A stretch of 64,000 bases of DNA. Source: Sacculina carcini (Eukaryota; Arthropoda; Thecostraca; Sacculinidae). Position numbers and translations under genes: made by a program. Under the pieces are notes generated by a model. That model saw only the letters and a program-made list of their open reading frames with translations, did no database searches and was not told the origin of the DNA. The first letter of the stretch is position 1, and every line of letters begins with the position of its first letter. Of the stretch, positions 11,691-22,394 are shown piece after piece. The stretch covers positions 3,470,501-3,534,500 of the forward strand of contig OU696583.1 in assembly GCA_916048095.2 (NCBI GenBank), in the 5' to 3' direction.

Positions 11691-11936
11691 ACACCATGAT
11701 AAGCAAAGCTTTTGTGTGGATTAATACACTTGAACTTGCACAATAAAAACAAAATTGATATTAATGTTAGCATATGATAACATTAATATGAAATGCATAA
11801 CGCCAAATATTTGAATATTGTCCTAATATAACCAATATCTGGATTCGCCTCTGAGCAGAATGATGCACACACATAGTGTACGGTATCATATATGCTGGCG
11901 CGTTTGAAAAGCGCATATGGGAAATGTGTCACTTGC

Positions 11937-12030
11937 CTGTTGCAAGATCTGGTATTTGTAATGGTCGATGACTTCTTGAGAAACAGTTTCGGCCGACACC
12001 TTGATGTTGCGCCGCTCAAAAAAACCCAGC
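11937..12030 (-). CDS. VPS13: VPS13 exon 13, with a GC donor
   Basis: It is 94 bp. The first base completes the codon split with exon 12, then 31 codons follow. Acceptor ttgttttgccag; donor CAACAG|gcaagt is a GC-AG intron with otherwise perfect donor consensus. The peptide LGFFERRNIKVSAE and IDHYKYQILQQ matches the VPS13 segment just before VLxLGLDVLGNP. Confidence 0.93.
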
Positions 12031-12494
12031 CTGGCAAAACAATGGGTGCATTCAAGAATTCATCAAAATACACCTGTATACTTCATGACTAAACAGCGAG
12101 TGTTTAGACATTAAAAATGGCAAATACGCAGAAAAAAGGCACAATCAAACAACAAAATAGACAAATATAGACATTTATCAGAACCGATACAATTATATTG
12201 TTGACACAGTAACGCAGGTCCATGGTGTAAACGCAAATAATCCGTCGCTCTCAGTGATCTTGCTGTTCTGGGTAGAGACGTCCAGTCTCTTCACTTTTAC
12301 TAACGTCTCCTCATATCCGTGCTACTCACTCATACCAGCTCTTCCGCTGCTTGATACCAGACATAATTGGAATAAAACGACATACCTCTGTCTCTATACC
12401 GTACCTTATATCCAGGGTTCAATGTATGTTAGCCTGATATTCTATCATACTAATTATCTCATTTATCATATCATAACCCTATTTTACCGATCAC
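12031..12494. other. Intron 12, left part, nothing recognised
   Basis: A/T-rich unique sequence between exon 13 and the MITE at 12495. I see no exon, repeat unit or element end in it. Confidence 0.4.
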
Positions 12495-12961
12495 CAGTGG
12501 CGGCGCCAAGGCCGAGTTAGGGGGCTTAATCCCCCCCATAATCTACCAGGTTCCCCATAATCCTGACCGTGGACATTTGAAATGCAGTTGTTCAGGTTTT
12601 GTACGGTGACCATACATCCTCTTACGCCAACATGTACACGTTTCGGGGGCTGTTCGGTTTGCCCGGGTTCTTTCTGTAAAATGCTTCAAATGTCCGGGGT
12701 TTGTATAGTTTGAGTAGTTAAATTGGATGTGTTCCCTTTGCGACTGTATAATGGTTTGACCCGTGGCTAAAAAACCTCAATAAAAATACTTGTGATGGGT
12801 CTATAATAAAGGTTTTTTCAATAAAACAACATTTTTTCGAACGCGCACAAGCATATCTACGTTATAGAGATTCAGACTATAGTCACACTATTTTTCGCCA
12901 TGGCCCTACGTACGTACGTATTTTCTTAGCCCCCTACTGGAAAATTATGGCACCACCACTG
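12495..12961. mobile_element. hAT-type MITE (467 bp), CAGTGGCGGCGCC family
   Basis: The left end is CAGTGGCGGCGCC and the right end is GGCACCACCACTG. The flanking 8 bp are CCGATCAC and CCTATCAC, a target duplication with one mismatch. A shorter member with the same left end is at 47521-47839. No coding capacity. Confidence 0.8.
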
Positions 12962-13081
12962 CCTATCACAAACAATATTTAAAAAAATTATAGCTAACAT
13001 CATATGCCGTTTGTCCTTACAGTGCTAGCCTTGTTGAAATAGACCAGTGACGGGATCAGTATAAAGTTCCCTCAGAGTTAC

Positions 13082-13284
13082 CTCAGATCGACGCTGGTGA
13101 CCTCGGTCAGAGGCGCCGCAAGAACCTCCACCAAGATGGCTACCAAATAGCGCGACCATTGACTGTCGGTGTAGAAAGACGGCGATGAGGAAAAATTGCC
13201 CCGGGGCGACAATGACAGGTCGATTTTCAACGGAGACAAGTGCACAAACTCCAGCATCATTTCACTGTTGTTGCGATCCAAGCT
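13082..13284 (-). CDS. VPS13: VPS13 exon 12
   Basis: It is 203 bp, phase 0 to 2. Acceptor tgtttttgcag and donor CTGAG|gtaact. The peptide includes LEFVHLSPLKIDLSLSPRG, the FxHFHISPVKLHLSLS-type block of VPS13 C-terminal regions, and ends TEVTSVDL before the split codon. Confidence 0.95.
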
Positions 13285-13734
13285 CTGCAAAAACACATGC
13301 CAACATTCACTGCAAAAACCTGTCCTGTATCCACTGGCAAGCATAGTCTGTGTTGACGTTGTATGTACGTTGCTCCCATACCAAATTTTTTTAAGTGAGG
13401 GGATATGTAGTGTTGTCCAATAGGCACACAACAAGCCTACACACAAAGCTATCGTTCATCACCATATTTGGAAGTGTTCATCGAGTCACCCAGTGTTCAG
13501 TGTATGTATTGTGTATGCGTGTATGTGTGTATGTCACAACTGTGACCCTTGTTACAGTCAGTCTGATGCTAGCCTCGCTTGGGTGTGCTTCAATACAACC
13601 ACTCGGGTGTTCTGTGTGTTTCTCGCCAATCAGAGGCGACACAAGAACATTACATTGAGGAACGTGGGCGGAGTGACATTATGCAGTATTATCGAATGAT
13701 GGTTTATTATTTATTGTTATTTATTTATTCTTTT

Positions 13735-13890
13735 GTTTTCAAACTCTCTTTTCAAACTCTCTTCTTCTCTCGGAATCTTTTGGGCGCTCTTGCTGCATGG
13801 GGCCACCGCAGGGTGGTAATAATGCTTGCACTCTTCCCATGTCACCGGAATTTACCTGTAAATAATAATAATGATAATAATAATGTTGTG
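13735..13890 (+). repeat. SINE-like repeat tail, copy 2
   Basis: It has gcttgcactcttcccatg and ggaatttacctgtaaataat followed by a run of (ataat). It is related to 10265-10380 and 17607-17712. Confidence 0.5.
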
Positions 13891-14114
13891 TGCACTACTT
13901 GCGGATATGATAACCACATCACAAATTTTTAGATAACGGATAACGGATAAAGAATTTTTAGATAATTTTTAAGTAATAGGATCGCCATTGATTGGTAGAT
14001 ATTGATTGAATTCCGAGTCTTAATTGTTACGTCGTAATATGTATATAGAGCCGTGTATGCAAATATAATTATGCAACTATAAGCACTTCTATGTGTGTCG
14101 ATTTTTCTATTTAC

Positions 14115-14292
14115 CGGGCCGATGTTACTTCCGCTTGCTGCTTCCAGGAATTGACGCATAAAAGCTGAGCGTTGGACGTTGTCAGGCGAATTCGGCGCAG
14201 TACCGGCTTGTGTGGAGAACATGTTGACCAATGAGACGATCAACGACGCATCGAGCATCAAGGCGAACTCCTGCACCACAACCTCCAACCGC
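14115..14292 (-). CDS. VPS13: VPS13 exon 11
   Basis: It is 178 bp. The first base completes an arginine codon with exon 10, then 59 codons. Acceptor gattttacaccag and donor GGCCCG|gtaaat. The peptide RLEVVVQEFALMLDASL fits the FKYFxVLIQExDLKxDxxFL segment of VPS13 proteins. Confidence 0.94.
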
Positions 14293-14370
14293 CTGGTGTA
14301 AAATCACACCAAACAAAACGCTGTTCTTTAAACAACTTCTCTTATGGTCTAATTTGAAAGGTGATAGCTG

Positions 14371-14640
14371 CTACACGGGAAGAAGCCGAATCTTATGAAC
14401 ACAGGTTTGCCCCGTGAAGCTCGCTGCCACCGCAGAACCGACCCTCTCCACGCTATGGCGCCACAAGAACGGAAGGCGTATTAGAGAGGGCCACCTCCCC
14501 AGAATGCATGACATAACACATGACTGATATCTGGTACCATCATTTACTGCTGGGTGGACAGAGGTTGTTGGATTATATAATTCGCCCAATGAAATTCTGA
14601 TCAGCCGGGTTAAATTCCTATTGTTTTAACGTATTAAAGT
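14371..14640 (-). repeat. Possible degenerate SINE
   Basis: On the minus strand the segment with cctctgtccacccagcagta and atggtaccagatatcag has the look of a tRNA-derived SINE body. I have no second copy in the window to prove it. Confidence 0.3.
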
Positions 14641-14689
14641 CCTCGTGTTTTTTGTATTTATGGATGTTTTAAGCGGGTGTCAGTCGGTA

Positions 14690-14850
14690 TAGCCAATATA
14701 TCCACACTCCGCTGTGTGCCCATCTACAGTGGTCACTCACGGTAGACTCAAGCGAGGGTGTTAATGTAAGAACCACCGAGCCAAGATTTGAACCACAAAC
14801 CTCTTGTGCGAGAATTCAATACCCAATCCATTGAGCTACTCGGGTGAACA
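14690..14850 (-). repeat. tRNA-derived SINE
   Basis: On the minus strand there is a good A box TAGCTCAATGG (14838-14828) and B box GGTTCAAATCT (14794-14784) about 33 bp apart, preceded by cccgag and followed by non-tRNA sequence. The acceptor stem does not close as in a tRNA gene, so a SINE head transcribed by RNA polymerase III is the better reading. Confidence 0.6.
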
Positions 14851-15163
14851 ATTAACCACATTTTGAATAATGAAAATACAAATGTTTTGAAAAAGTATCC
14901 ATATACACTAGGGTGGGACGATTTAATTTTTTTTGGAAATTCAAGTAGTGTCAATTTGCGGTAGATGCAGTTTTTCATGCTGATTCAGAACATATATACT
15001 TTATTGCAATTAATTATACCACTTTTCCCGAAAATTAAGTTAAAAACTCAAATTACCGGTAACATTGTGCGCGCGTAGCGTCACATTTGTATAATATACA
15101 CACATGTGTGTATAATATACACACAATGCTAAATTGCAATACAAACAACGTTGGCATTCGCAC

Positions 15164-15303
15164 CTGACACTGCGGCTCGTGAGGTCACCTCGCCAGGTGG
15201 TGTTCACGTGCAGCAAGGGCGCGGCACGAGCGGAGCGCGACTGTGGCGCCACCACTCTGCACGCCACCACTGGATAAACTGCGCCACTCAACTGACAGTC
15301 CAG
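15164..15303 (-). CDS. VPS13: VPS13 exon 10
   Basis: It is 140 bp, phase 0 to 2. The acceptor gtgagtgag directly follows a (GT) run and the donor is GTCAG|gtgcga. The peptide LDCQLSGAVYPVVAC matches the IQxDNQLPGAxFPV block. The exact acceptor (before CTGGAC) is chosen by phase and by fit to exon 9. Confidence 0.88.
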
Positions 15304-15305
15304 CT

Positions 15306-15307
15306 CA

Positions 15308-15367
<60 letters not shown>
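15306..15367. repeat. (CA)n microsatellite at the exon 10 acceptor
   Basis: A near-pure (CA) run of about 29 units ends only a few bases from exon 10. On the transcript strand it is (GU)n where a polypyrimidine tract would normally be. Confidence 0.97.
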
Positions 15368-15370
<3 letters not shown>

Positions 15371-15695
15371 AGGCAATATAAACAGTTGAAAATTAATTAT
15401 ATTAAATATATTAACTTCAGATTTTTATGTTATTTTTTTTAATAGAAATAATTATATTGGATTATTCATCAACATAATTATATTTAATGAATTAAATAAT
15501 CATATTAATACGATATATTATATGGAATTAAGATTATTTGAGTGTACGAAATCACAGCTGATACTGACAGTGTAAATAATGCCCAATAATATACGCCTAG
15601 CTTTCACCCACTATCAACACGCCAATGAGACGCGCACAGATGCAACTTCTGTTTTGTGCGCGTATTTGAGCGAGTGTTTATAAGCACGCGGTCAC
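15368..15695. other. Intron 9, rest
   Basis: A/T-rich unique sequence with attaaat and ataattat clusters. No exon or element seen. Confidence 0.4.
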
Positions 15696-15830
15696 CTGCG
15701 GTCGAAATATTTGCAGCTGCAAGGAGGTCTCCCTCGCCGACTGGCACGCGTGAAGCCACACTGCCGGAGAAAAGTGTCGACGCAAACGACCATGGAAAGG
15801 CAGGGTCATTTGCATGTTCTCCAGATCAAC
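15696..15830 (-). CDS. VPS13: VPS13 exon 9
   Basis: It has 45 codons, phase 0 to 0. Acceptor gtatcgtatgcag and donor CCGCAG|gtgacc. The peptide VDLENMQMTLPFHGRLRR is the VDFTKMQMTKPFFGxLxR block of VPS13 proteins. Confidence 0.95.
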
Positions 15831-15996
15831 CTGCATACGATACAGCTAGTTTGAAACTGAGTTCTCTATAAGCACACCTGTTCTCAATCTGTTTTATCAT
15901 ATGGTTCCTGCATTAATCACTTTGCTTTCTGGGTGTTTCTGGTGAACAGACTTGTATTGCGGAATATAGCGCATGCACCGTGCACGCGCGCCAATC

Positions 15997-16545
15997 GGGA
16001 GTACTACAATATTGCCCTATGAACATATTAGCCACAAATGCCCGAGTACTCCCATACTCTGTAATAGGGCAATATGTTCACCTCGGCCAGTGTAGTGTCA
16101 AAGGCGTACCAAGTGCGAGAGTGCGACTGCGGTGTGTGGCCCATATGTTCAATTTTCAACATAGCATAATTTCAGTGGTTTTCAACGCAACGCACGAGTT
16201 TCTATACAGCAAGTAGCTAGCACCTAACATACTGTGCGGTTATTGGCTAGGTTAGGTCAGGTCAGGTTAAGTCAAGTTAGATTACTGAGCCTAGCCAATA
16301 ACCGCACAGTATGTTAGGTGCTAGCTACCTGTTGTGTATAAGCTCCTGTCTTGTGTTAAAAACCACTGAACATATGCTATGGTGAAAAGTGAACATATTG
16401 GCCACAAGCCGCAGTCGCAATCACCGCACTTTATACGCCTTTGACACTACACTGGCCGAGGTGAACATATTGCCCTATTGCAGAGTATGGGAGTGCTCGG
16501 GCATTTGTGGCTAAAATGTTCATAGGGCAATATTGTACTAGATCC
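15997..16545. mobile_element. Foldback element, copy 1 (549 bp)
   Basis: Two arms of about 250 bp are inverted copies of each other: the left arm starts gtactacaatattgcccta and the right arm ends with its complement. Only a short centre (gttaggtcaggtcaggtta) lies between. A second copy in opposite orientation is at 54089-54641. Both share outer bases GGATCTAGT and AGTACTCCC. Target duplication is unclear (CCAATC occurs on both sides here). No coding capacity. Confidence 0.85.
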
Positions 16546-17240
16546 AATCAATCAATCAATGTGTCTTTGTTTTCCTATACAACTTTTTCCTATATGAGTT
16601 TTCCCTGACATCAACAGGCAAACTATTTTTCCTATTGAATATAACGGAATAATACAACTATAGCTAGTTAATGGTACATGATAACACGTTTTCCCAGTGT
16701 AATAGATACTCTTGAGCGTATAATTTATGCATTGTATGTCTCACTGGAATGACGCAACCAAGGACTACCTGTCAATCATGATATTTGGTCAAAAGTTAAC
16801 TCCCGTGCATGAGTAGAGACTAACCACATCTAAATCATCACATCTAGAACTCATCGTTCACAGGCAGAACATTTCAGCAAGCCTGTATGAAGTATCGTAG
16901 TTAGAGGTTTTCGTTGTGTGTGTGAGTTGTGTATGCGTATCGTTGTGTCAGAGTGGTGGGCTTTGCCTTGTTCTTTGTTGACCTTTGTTGTTCTGTGCGT
17001 GATGTGATGCTATGAACGGTCACGGGTTGAAGACCACTGACTAGTTTCAGTACCCAGCTACATTGGTGTGTGAGAGTACGTGTGTGTGGTGATGTGTGTG
17101 CGTATGTGGGGCAGGAATCGTGTTCGAGGTAGGGACGTGTCGTGACGTCTTGGGGTAGTGATGCACCCGCGCGCCTGTCTACTTAATACGTACTATTTTT
17201 TTAGTTCTCTACCAGTATAGTGTCGTTGTTTTCAGCTGAC
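16546..17240. other. Intron 8, right part
   Basis: It begins with (AATC) repeats and contains a G/T-rich stretch 16910-17130. I see no exon. A short gtgtgtgtggtgatgtgtgt run is near 17085. Confidence 0.4.
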
Positions 17241-17411
17241 CTGCAAGTAATTTTTCAAAGCAGCCTCACTCGCCCCCGACATGTGCTGGTCTTCCAGCCA
17301 GCAGTTCATCTCCAAATTCAGCGCCTTCCACCTGCCATCCACGTTGACGTGCCAAACAGCTGGTGCACTCTCCACGCTGGCGTACAGCACCTCCTCGCGC
17401 TCGCCAGAAAT
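17241..17411 (-). CDS. VPS13: VPS13 exon 8
   Basis: It has 57 codons, phase 0 to 0. Acceptor gtgtgtggttag and donor TTGCAG|gtcagc. The peptide ISGEREEVLYASVESAP and WLEDQH continues the GLSL end of exon 7, giving the GLSLxxxREEVxY junction typical of the family. Confidence 0.95.
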
Positions 17412-17416
17412 CTAAC

Positions 17417-17420
17417 CACA

Positions 17421-17469
<49 letters not shown>

Positions 17470-17492
17470 ACACACATACATACACACACAAG
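17417..17492. repeat. (CA)n microsatellite at the exon 8 acceptor
   Basis: Imperfect (CA)n begins about six bases upstream of the exon 8 acceptor. On the transcript it is (GU)n. Confidence 0.95.
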
Positions 17493-17606
17493 CGCACCAA
17501 AGGCTTAAAATTCGCACTGTGGAACGTTTTGGATGCATAGGCGACGATGCTGTTCTTGATGAGCTCAGTTTTGTGGGCTGAAAATTTCAGGTAGGTGTTT
17601 CGGGCG

Positions 17607-17712
17607 CGTCCGGTACGTGGGGCCATAGCTTTGTGGTGATAGTACACTTGCACTCTTCCCCCATGCTACTGGACTTGTCTGTAATTGACAATAATACTAA
17701 TAAAAACGAATA
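17607..17712 (+). repeat. SINE-like repeat tail, copy 3
   Basis: It has cttgcactcttcccccatgc and tactggacttgtctgtaatt followed by an ataatactaata run. It is related to copies at 10265 and 13735. Confidence 0.5.
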
Positions 17713-17833
17713 TTTGTGAACAGTAATTTACAATATTGATGTGGACCAAATGAGCGGACTCTGCGAACACGCAGAACTAGGTCTGTATGCGTGTGAGTGT
17801 ATGAGCGTGCGTGTGTGTGTGTGTGTCGCTGAC

Positions 17834-18055
17834 CAGTGAGAGACCCACGTGACGCATGGAGACAAATACATGAGTGGTCGGCGGAGGTGGCCGAGCCAGT
17901 AGTGTTGCCAGTTGCACGTGCCTCTCATCATCACTGACAACAAAACAGCGCTGCCAGTTGCCGCTGGCTTCAATTGTGGCGCAGTCGACAGCGTCACGAA
18001 TGAGCGAACACGTGGTCGGCAGACACACACAGGCCCAGTACACCATCACTACTAC
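17834..18055 (-). CDS. VPS13: VPS13 exon 7
   Basis: It is 222 bp, 74 codons, phase 0 to 0. Donor CTCACTG|gtcagc; acceptor tctggccag chosen by phase. The peptide ends HVFVSMRHVGLSL, the conserved block just before REEVLY. The N-terminal edge is less certain than the donor. Confidence 0.85.
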
Positions 18056-18061
18056 CTGGCC

Positions 18062-18265
18062 AGACTACGCCACACACACACACATACATATATACACACA
18101 CATACATATCATGTCCGTCAAAGAGCTATGCTCGATGGATATCTATTAGCTATGTTAGTTCTCATGATTGTGTATTGTATCGTGTTTATGGCCATTTTTG
18201 GCAAATATATTCAAACAAAGAAAAACGCATACACACATATACATACACACACACACACACTCAAG

Positions 18266-18298
<33 letters not shown>

Positions 18299-18380
18299 TT
18301 AAGCACTTAAACACACACACAAACACACACTCACAAAAACACCCACATACACTCAAACACACCCACATACATACACATAA
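18062..18380. repeat. (CA)-rich simple repeat in intron 6
   Basis: Several (CA) runs (18062-18110, 18225-18380) flank 120 bp of ordinary sequence. The first run starts about seven bases from exon 7. Confidence 0.9.
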
Positions 18381-19107
18381 TTTTTTTCACATTCGACGAG
18401 GCATTGGCAAATCACCACATAGCAGAAGCCTTGCGCAGAGTGGAAATGTGTGCAGTGAAAAATGGTATACGAAAAACATCCGAATATTGTATCGCCGCTT
18501 CAGTTCCTATCATACTTTTTGATACTATAGAAGTAATTAGTGGACGAGTGATTATTGGACTTTTTAGATGACAAATCGCATAGCTGGTTGTACATTAGGG
18601 TTGCTCATTTTCCCCAAATAATATAATTTTCCATAGATTTATTTTTCCCATGCTCTAAACGATTCTGATTTCAATGGCACCAAAATAAACGCTATTAAAC
18701 TCTTATATTTTTGAAGACGAAAATGCATTTGGGTAAAGTTATGTAGGGCAATTTTGAGTGGCTTCATAAATTGTAAACGGTACTCTCAGGAAACAATATA
18801 ACTGAGTAATGAATTACGCGCTGAGTTTTCAGGATTGCAACAATATGACTGATTGAAAAAGTTGGTTGAGTGTTTCTTCCAAAAAAAAACACCAAACCAC
18901 AACTAGTTGTGAAATCCCTAAATTCCAATCAGGCAACACTACATGAGTCTCTTTATCAGATTACTGTTTTGTATTAGCGGGAGTTTTTCCATTTTTCGCT
19001 GCAAGTAAGACTGTTTTTCTTAATTTGTGCCTACAAAGCCTGAAATTATGCCTAGATAACTAAATGTACAAAGATGTAATTGATGGCCGATGAAATCGCT
19101 CTTGTAC
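18381..19107. other. Intron 6, remainder
   Basis: A/T-rich unique sequence. No exon, repeat family or element end recognised. Confidence 0.4.
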
Positions 19108-19269
19108 CTGGTGCTTGTTATCACGTGGTGTTTGTGCTGGTGAAGGGGGAGCACCGTGGTTACGGCTGGTGACACGCAGCCAGTCTTGCAACTTGCGCGT
19201 GGCACGAGCCAGACGTGCCACGCCGCCTCCACTGACAACACGCGACACTTGTACACTGCCACTTGCGTC
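19108..19269 (-). CDS. VPS13: VPS13 exon 6
   Basis: It has 54 codons, phase 0 to 0. Acceptor catcgtgcattcag and donor CACCAG|gtacaa. The peptide (SGSVQVSRVVSGGG, RKLQDWLRV) is in a poorly conserved stretch of VPS13, so the call rests on splice signals, phase and position between exons 5 and 7. Confidence 0.7.
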
Positions 19270-19411
19270 CTGAATGCACGATGCACAACTCATGATGCAG
19301 CCTCATCCCTCATCGCCCAATCATTCCCATAATTATACATCAAAAACTCTGGCGAATCGTTTTAATTATGCACGAGCTGATTTGCAATGCGACCAATTAT
19401 AAGGCGCTTAC

Positions 19412-19534
19412 TGTTTCAATATTGGCTTCAAAGTCGGCCTCATTTGAGTGCAGGCAGTTCCACATGAGACGACGTGATGAACAAGGATCATCCCACGCGT
19501 ACAACAACGAGTGTAGCGGCGACACAAACTTCAC
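19412..19534 (-). CDS. VPS13: VPS13 exon 5
   Basis: It has 41 codons, phase 0 to 0. Acceptor tatggagagcag and donor GAAACA|gtaagc. The peptide LLYAWDDPCSSRRLMW contains the YAWDDP motif, one of the best landmarks of VPS13 proteins. Confidence 0.95.
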
Positions 19535-19759
19535 CTGCTCTCCATACATCAGAATAACAACACACCGCTGATAAGCTCAACTCATCCAACCAACTTCAAA
19601 ACGTTCCCATCAGAAAGGCGCGAGATAATACGAGATTACTAAATTTAAAATGATACTGAGTCATCGTAACTCCCTCTGAGGCTCGTCAATTTCGCAATAA
19701 AACAGTAGGATGTTTGAAGATGTTATCAACCTCAGTTGACATGAAGAAATGTCTGAGAT

Positions 19760-19975
19760 CAGAGCCGTAGCAAGGTCTTATGGCCCCACGAAGGCAATAA
19801 TTGGGCCCCAATATAAATAAAGCACTATTATAATAGAGGTACGAACTTGGGGAAATGCAATTACGAGCCAACCCTCGAACTCCTGGGGACTTACGCGCTA
19901 TGGACGTTTATGCGCAAATGTATGATAAATTTTAATATCATGCGTGAGGCAACGGGCCCCTCAACACTAGAGTAC
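19760..19975. mobile_element. hAT-type MITE fragment, CAGAGCCGTAGC family
   Basis: It starts CAGAGCCGTAGCAAGG and shares cccc-cgaaggcaa, gataaattttaatatcat and caacgggcccctcaaca blocks with 21121-21375. The right terminal repeat and target duplication were not found, so this copy is truncated. Confidence 0.65.
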
Positions 19976-20017
19976 ATAATTGAAAATCTTCGCTACTAAT
20001 GCAAACAAGAGTGACAT

Positions 20018-20078
20018 GCAGCACACACACATACATACACAAACACACACACACATACACAAACACACACACACACAC
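20018..20078. repeat. (CA)n microsatellite forming the exon 4 donor
   Basis: The imperfect (CA)n run touches exon 4. On the transcript strand the donor GGTCAG|gtgtgt is itself the first units of the (GU) run. Confidence 0.95.
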
Positions 20079-20225
20079 CTGACCACACGAGATCTGATTG
20101 AAGCGGAACGTCAGAGAATTGCTGAAGTTCAGCAGAAGAGCAGGAGCGTCTCCGACCGTGTACGACTGGAAGACGATGTTGAATGGTCTCTGCAGTCCTC
20201 CGGTAACGCACACAACCACCGATTT
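20079..20225 (-). CDS. VPS13: VPS13 exon 4
   Basis: It has 49 codons, phase 0 to 0. Acceptor gggtgatctag and donor TCAG|gtgtgt. The peptide RPFNIVFQSYTVGDAPALLL and LTFRFNQ fits the SHR-BD end, where VPS13 proteins have APxxxxNxxxxxIxFxQ before the YAWDDP block. Confidence 0.9.
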
Positions 20226-20416
20226 CTAGATCACCCATAAACACACATAAACACGCGCATTATACAACCGCTGAACATAGGAAATGTACTTAATGCACTT
20301 GAATGCGAGGTAAAGACACTGATGGGTAACATTTGAGAGAGCCCATTACAAGTATGCTAGGTAGTAGCATTGCAAGTATGCTATGCAGGGTAGAAGTAGT
20401 ATTGAGAGTCACTGAC

Positions 20417-20542
20417 ATGGGCGGATAGTCGCAGTACAGTACGCTGTGTAGTAGTGATGGAGAACCGCTTGGACACTGACTGACTGTCTGACAGCCTGAC
20501 ACTGACACGCGGTGAACCAGTCAGGGGCCAGTAATTGAGCGT
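20417..20542 (-). CDS. VPS13: VPS13 exon 3
   Basis: It has 42 codons, phase 0 to 0. Acceptor cactaactgaacag; donor CGCCCAT|gtcagt chosen by phase. The peptide TLNYWPLTGSPRVSVRLSDS and FSITTTQRTVLRL matches the SHR-BD pattern (PLxW, then a serine-rich strand). It lies 28 kb downstream of exon 2. Confidence 0.85.
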
Positions 20543-20563
20543 CTGTTCAGTTAGTGCATATAT

Positions 20564-20581
20564 AGACACACACACACATAA

Positions 20582-20616
<35 letters not shown>

Positions 20617-20663
20617 AACACATACACACACATAAACACACACACACGCACACACACACACGC
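20564..20663. repeat. (CA)n microsatellite upstream of exon 3
   Basis: Interrupted (CA) runs begin about 20 bases upstream of the exon 3 acceptor. Confidence 0.95.
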
Positions 20664-20775
20664 GAGTACTTCATAAGACAATCAAGTAGTGTGGTGATAT
20701 TGAGAAATATAGTTTCACAGTACGCAATGGGTTTCCTCACATTTCGCTTGTGTTGGCTTGTATTTTACTTCACGG

Positions 20776-21797
20776 CAGGACCGGTTTTAGGGGGAGGGGC
20801 AAAGAGGGCACCTCCCGGGGGCCTCCACATTTTAGGGGTCTCAAAAAAGAACCCAGGCTTGAATAATTTCAGTGAATATATAAGAAATAAAAGTTTTTTG
20901 AGTCAGAAATAAAACGAAAGTATGCTATTTATTATTTATATTTCTTCATCACGGAAAACTACAGTAAAACCAATCAGCGAATTTGACACATTGATCACCA
21001 AATTTGCAAGGGCCAAGTCTCGTAAAGTATCTGGTTTGTAAATACAGATACCGCTATAGTTGTTTCTATTCTATGAAGAAACTTTGGTTTTGATTTTAAG
21101 ATTGGCGGCACTGAGTATGGCAGAGCCGTTGCGATCAATTTTGGGGCCCCCCGAAGGCAACACTTGGGGTTCCATTATAAATATAACACCAAATAATGAA
21201 TTTATTTATTAAACATAATCACATAATACAAGGTCAGGTGAAAACATCTGAGCAAAAGGGTAAAGGCTATACATAATAAATATGATAAATTTTAATATCA
21301 TACGTGAAGCAACGGGGCCCCTCAACATTCGGGGCCGCCCGGCCCGGGAGTACGGGGGGCGGTTGCTACGGCTCTGAGTATGGATCATGCTTCATAATCA
21401 CCTTGGAAAAATGGTCTGTTTGTACAGTCAGGTGTGAAAAGCCCTGATGAGTGAAGGCAAACTAACATATTCAGATGTATGGTAAACTATTAATATATAA
21501 TATATGATATATATTTGGCAGTGCTTTTCATAATATTTTCATACTCAAGTGTACATAGTCAGGAGATGTCATTTTGCAAACGTGATTAAGATGACCAAAA
21601 CTCATTACTGGCAGGACGGGCAATGATTATTTCCCGGTTGAGATTACAGCGCCCCCCGGTGAGGCTGGCTTCGCTCGCCACCCGTCTCAAGGAGGGTGGG
21701 CCTCGACACATAGATTGCCCAGGGGCCTCCATACAGATTGTCCAGGGGCCTCCACACAGATTGCACAGGGACCTCCACATGCCTAAATCCGGCACTG
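20776..21797. mobile_element. hAT-like non-autonomous element interrupted by a MITE
   Basis: The left end CAGGACCGGTTTTAGG and right end CCTAAATCCGGCACTG pair as hAT-type terminal repeats, and gggcctccac repeats line the inside. A 255-bp MITE (21121-21375) sits within it. I could not find a clean 8-bp target duplication, so the outer boundaries are tentative. Confidence 0.5.
21121..21375. mobile_element. hAT-type MITE (about 255 bp), CAGAGCCGTTGC family
   Basis: The terminal repeats are CAGAGCCGTTGCGA and GTTGCTACGGCTCT(G). The flanking GAGTATGG (21113-21120 and 21376-21383) is an 8-bp duplication. It is related to 10865-11038 and 19760-19975. Confidence 0.85.
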
Positions 21798-22046
21798 TGC
21801 ACGCGGTAAGTTTATGTTCAGGCCGCATCGGAGCACAAAATATATTGTCATATGGGTGGACGTTCAGTGAATATATAAATTATGGCAAAGTCCATATGTC
21901 AAAAATAGTACAAAAATAAATGATTCAGATACATTCAGATAATAACAATTTCTCAAAAATTAGCTGACACGCACACACCAGTGTGTATAAACTACATAGT
22001 GTGGTGTCGCTCCATTCCGCAGCCAGATAAGACAGTAATGAAGCAA

Positions 22047-22050
<4 letters not shown>

Positions 22051-22088
<38 letters not shown>
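22051..22088. repeat. (TA)n microsatellite
   Basis: A pure (TA) run of 19 units next to the inverted-repeat element at 22089. Confidence 0.95.
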
Positions 22089-22092
<4 letters not shown>

Positions 22093-22283
22093 TGCTCTGT
22101 TAAATTCTACAGCATTTTCTGTGTTGTTTCTTTTGTATGTACATTTACACTCGGGCAAAAATAGGTTTTTCGGTACTACTGGGAAAGCTCTCTGAGAACC
22201 AGAGGAAGCTGGTGAGACGTATTGAGAAATGTACATAAAAAAGAAACATCACAAAAAATGCTGTAGAATTTAACAGAGCATGC
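22089..22283. mobile_element. Small inverted-repeat (MITE-like) element
   Basis: Two arms of about 57 bp are near-complementary: the left starts gcatgctctgttaaattc and the right ends with its complement. The loop is about 75 bp. It lies between two (TA)n tracts, as TA-targeting MITEs often do. Confidence 0.6.
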
Positions 22284-22299
22284 AATGGCCTACTTCGAA

Positions 22300-22312
22300 G
22301 ATATATATCTAT

Positions 22313-22364
<52 letters not shown>

Positions 22365-22394
22365 ATAGATATATATATCTATATATATATAAAA
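22300..22394. repeat. (TA)n tract with tctataga interruptions
   Basis: A (TA) run with symmetrical tctataga islands leads directly into the first Helitron-like 5' end (aaaagagatcctctgtgtgt). Confidence 0.9.

Noticed and set aside
14784-14838. tRNA gene on the minus strand
   Set aside because: A and B boxes are good but the acceptor and other stems do not form, and the segment continues into SINE-like sequence.
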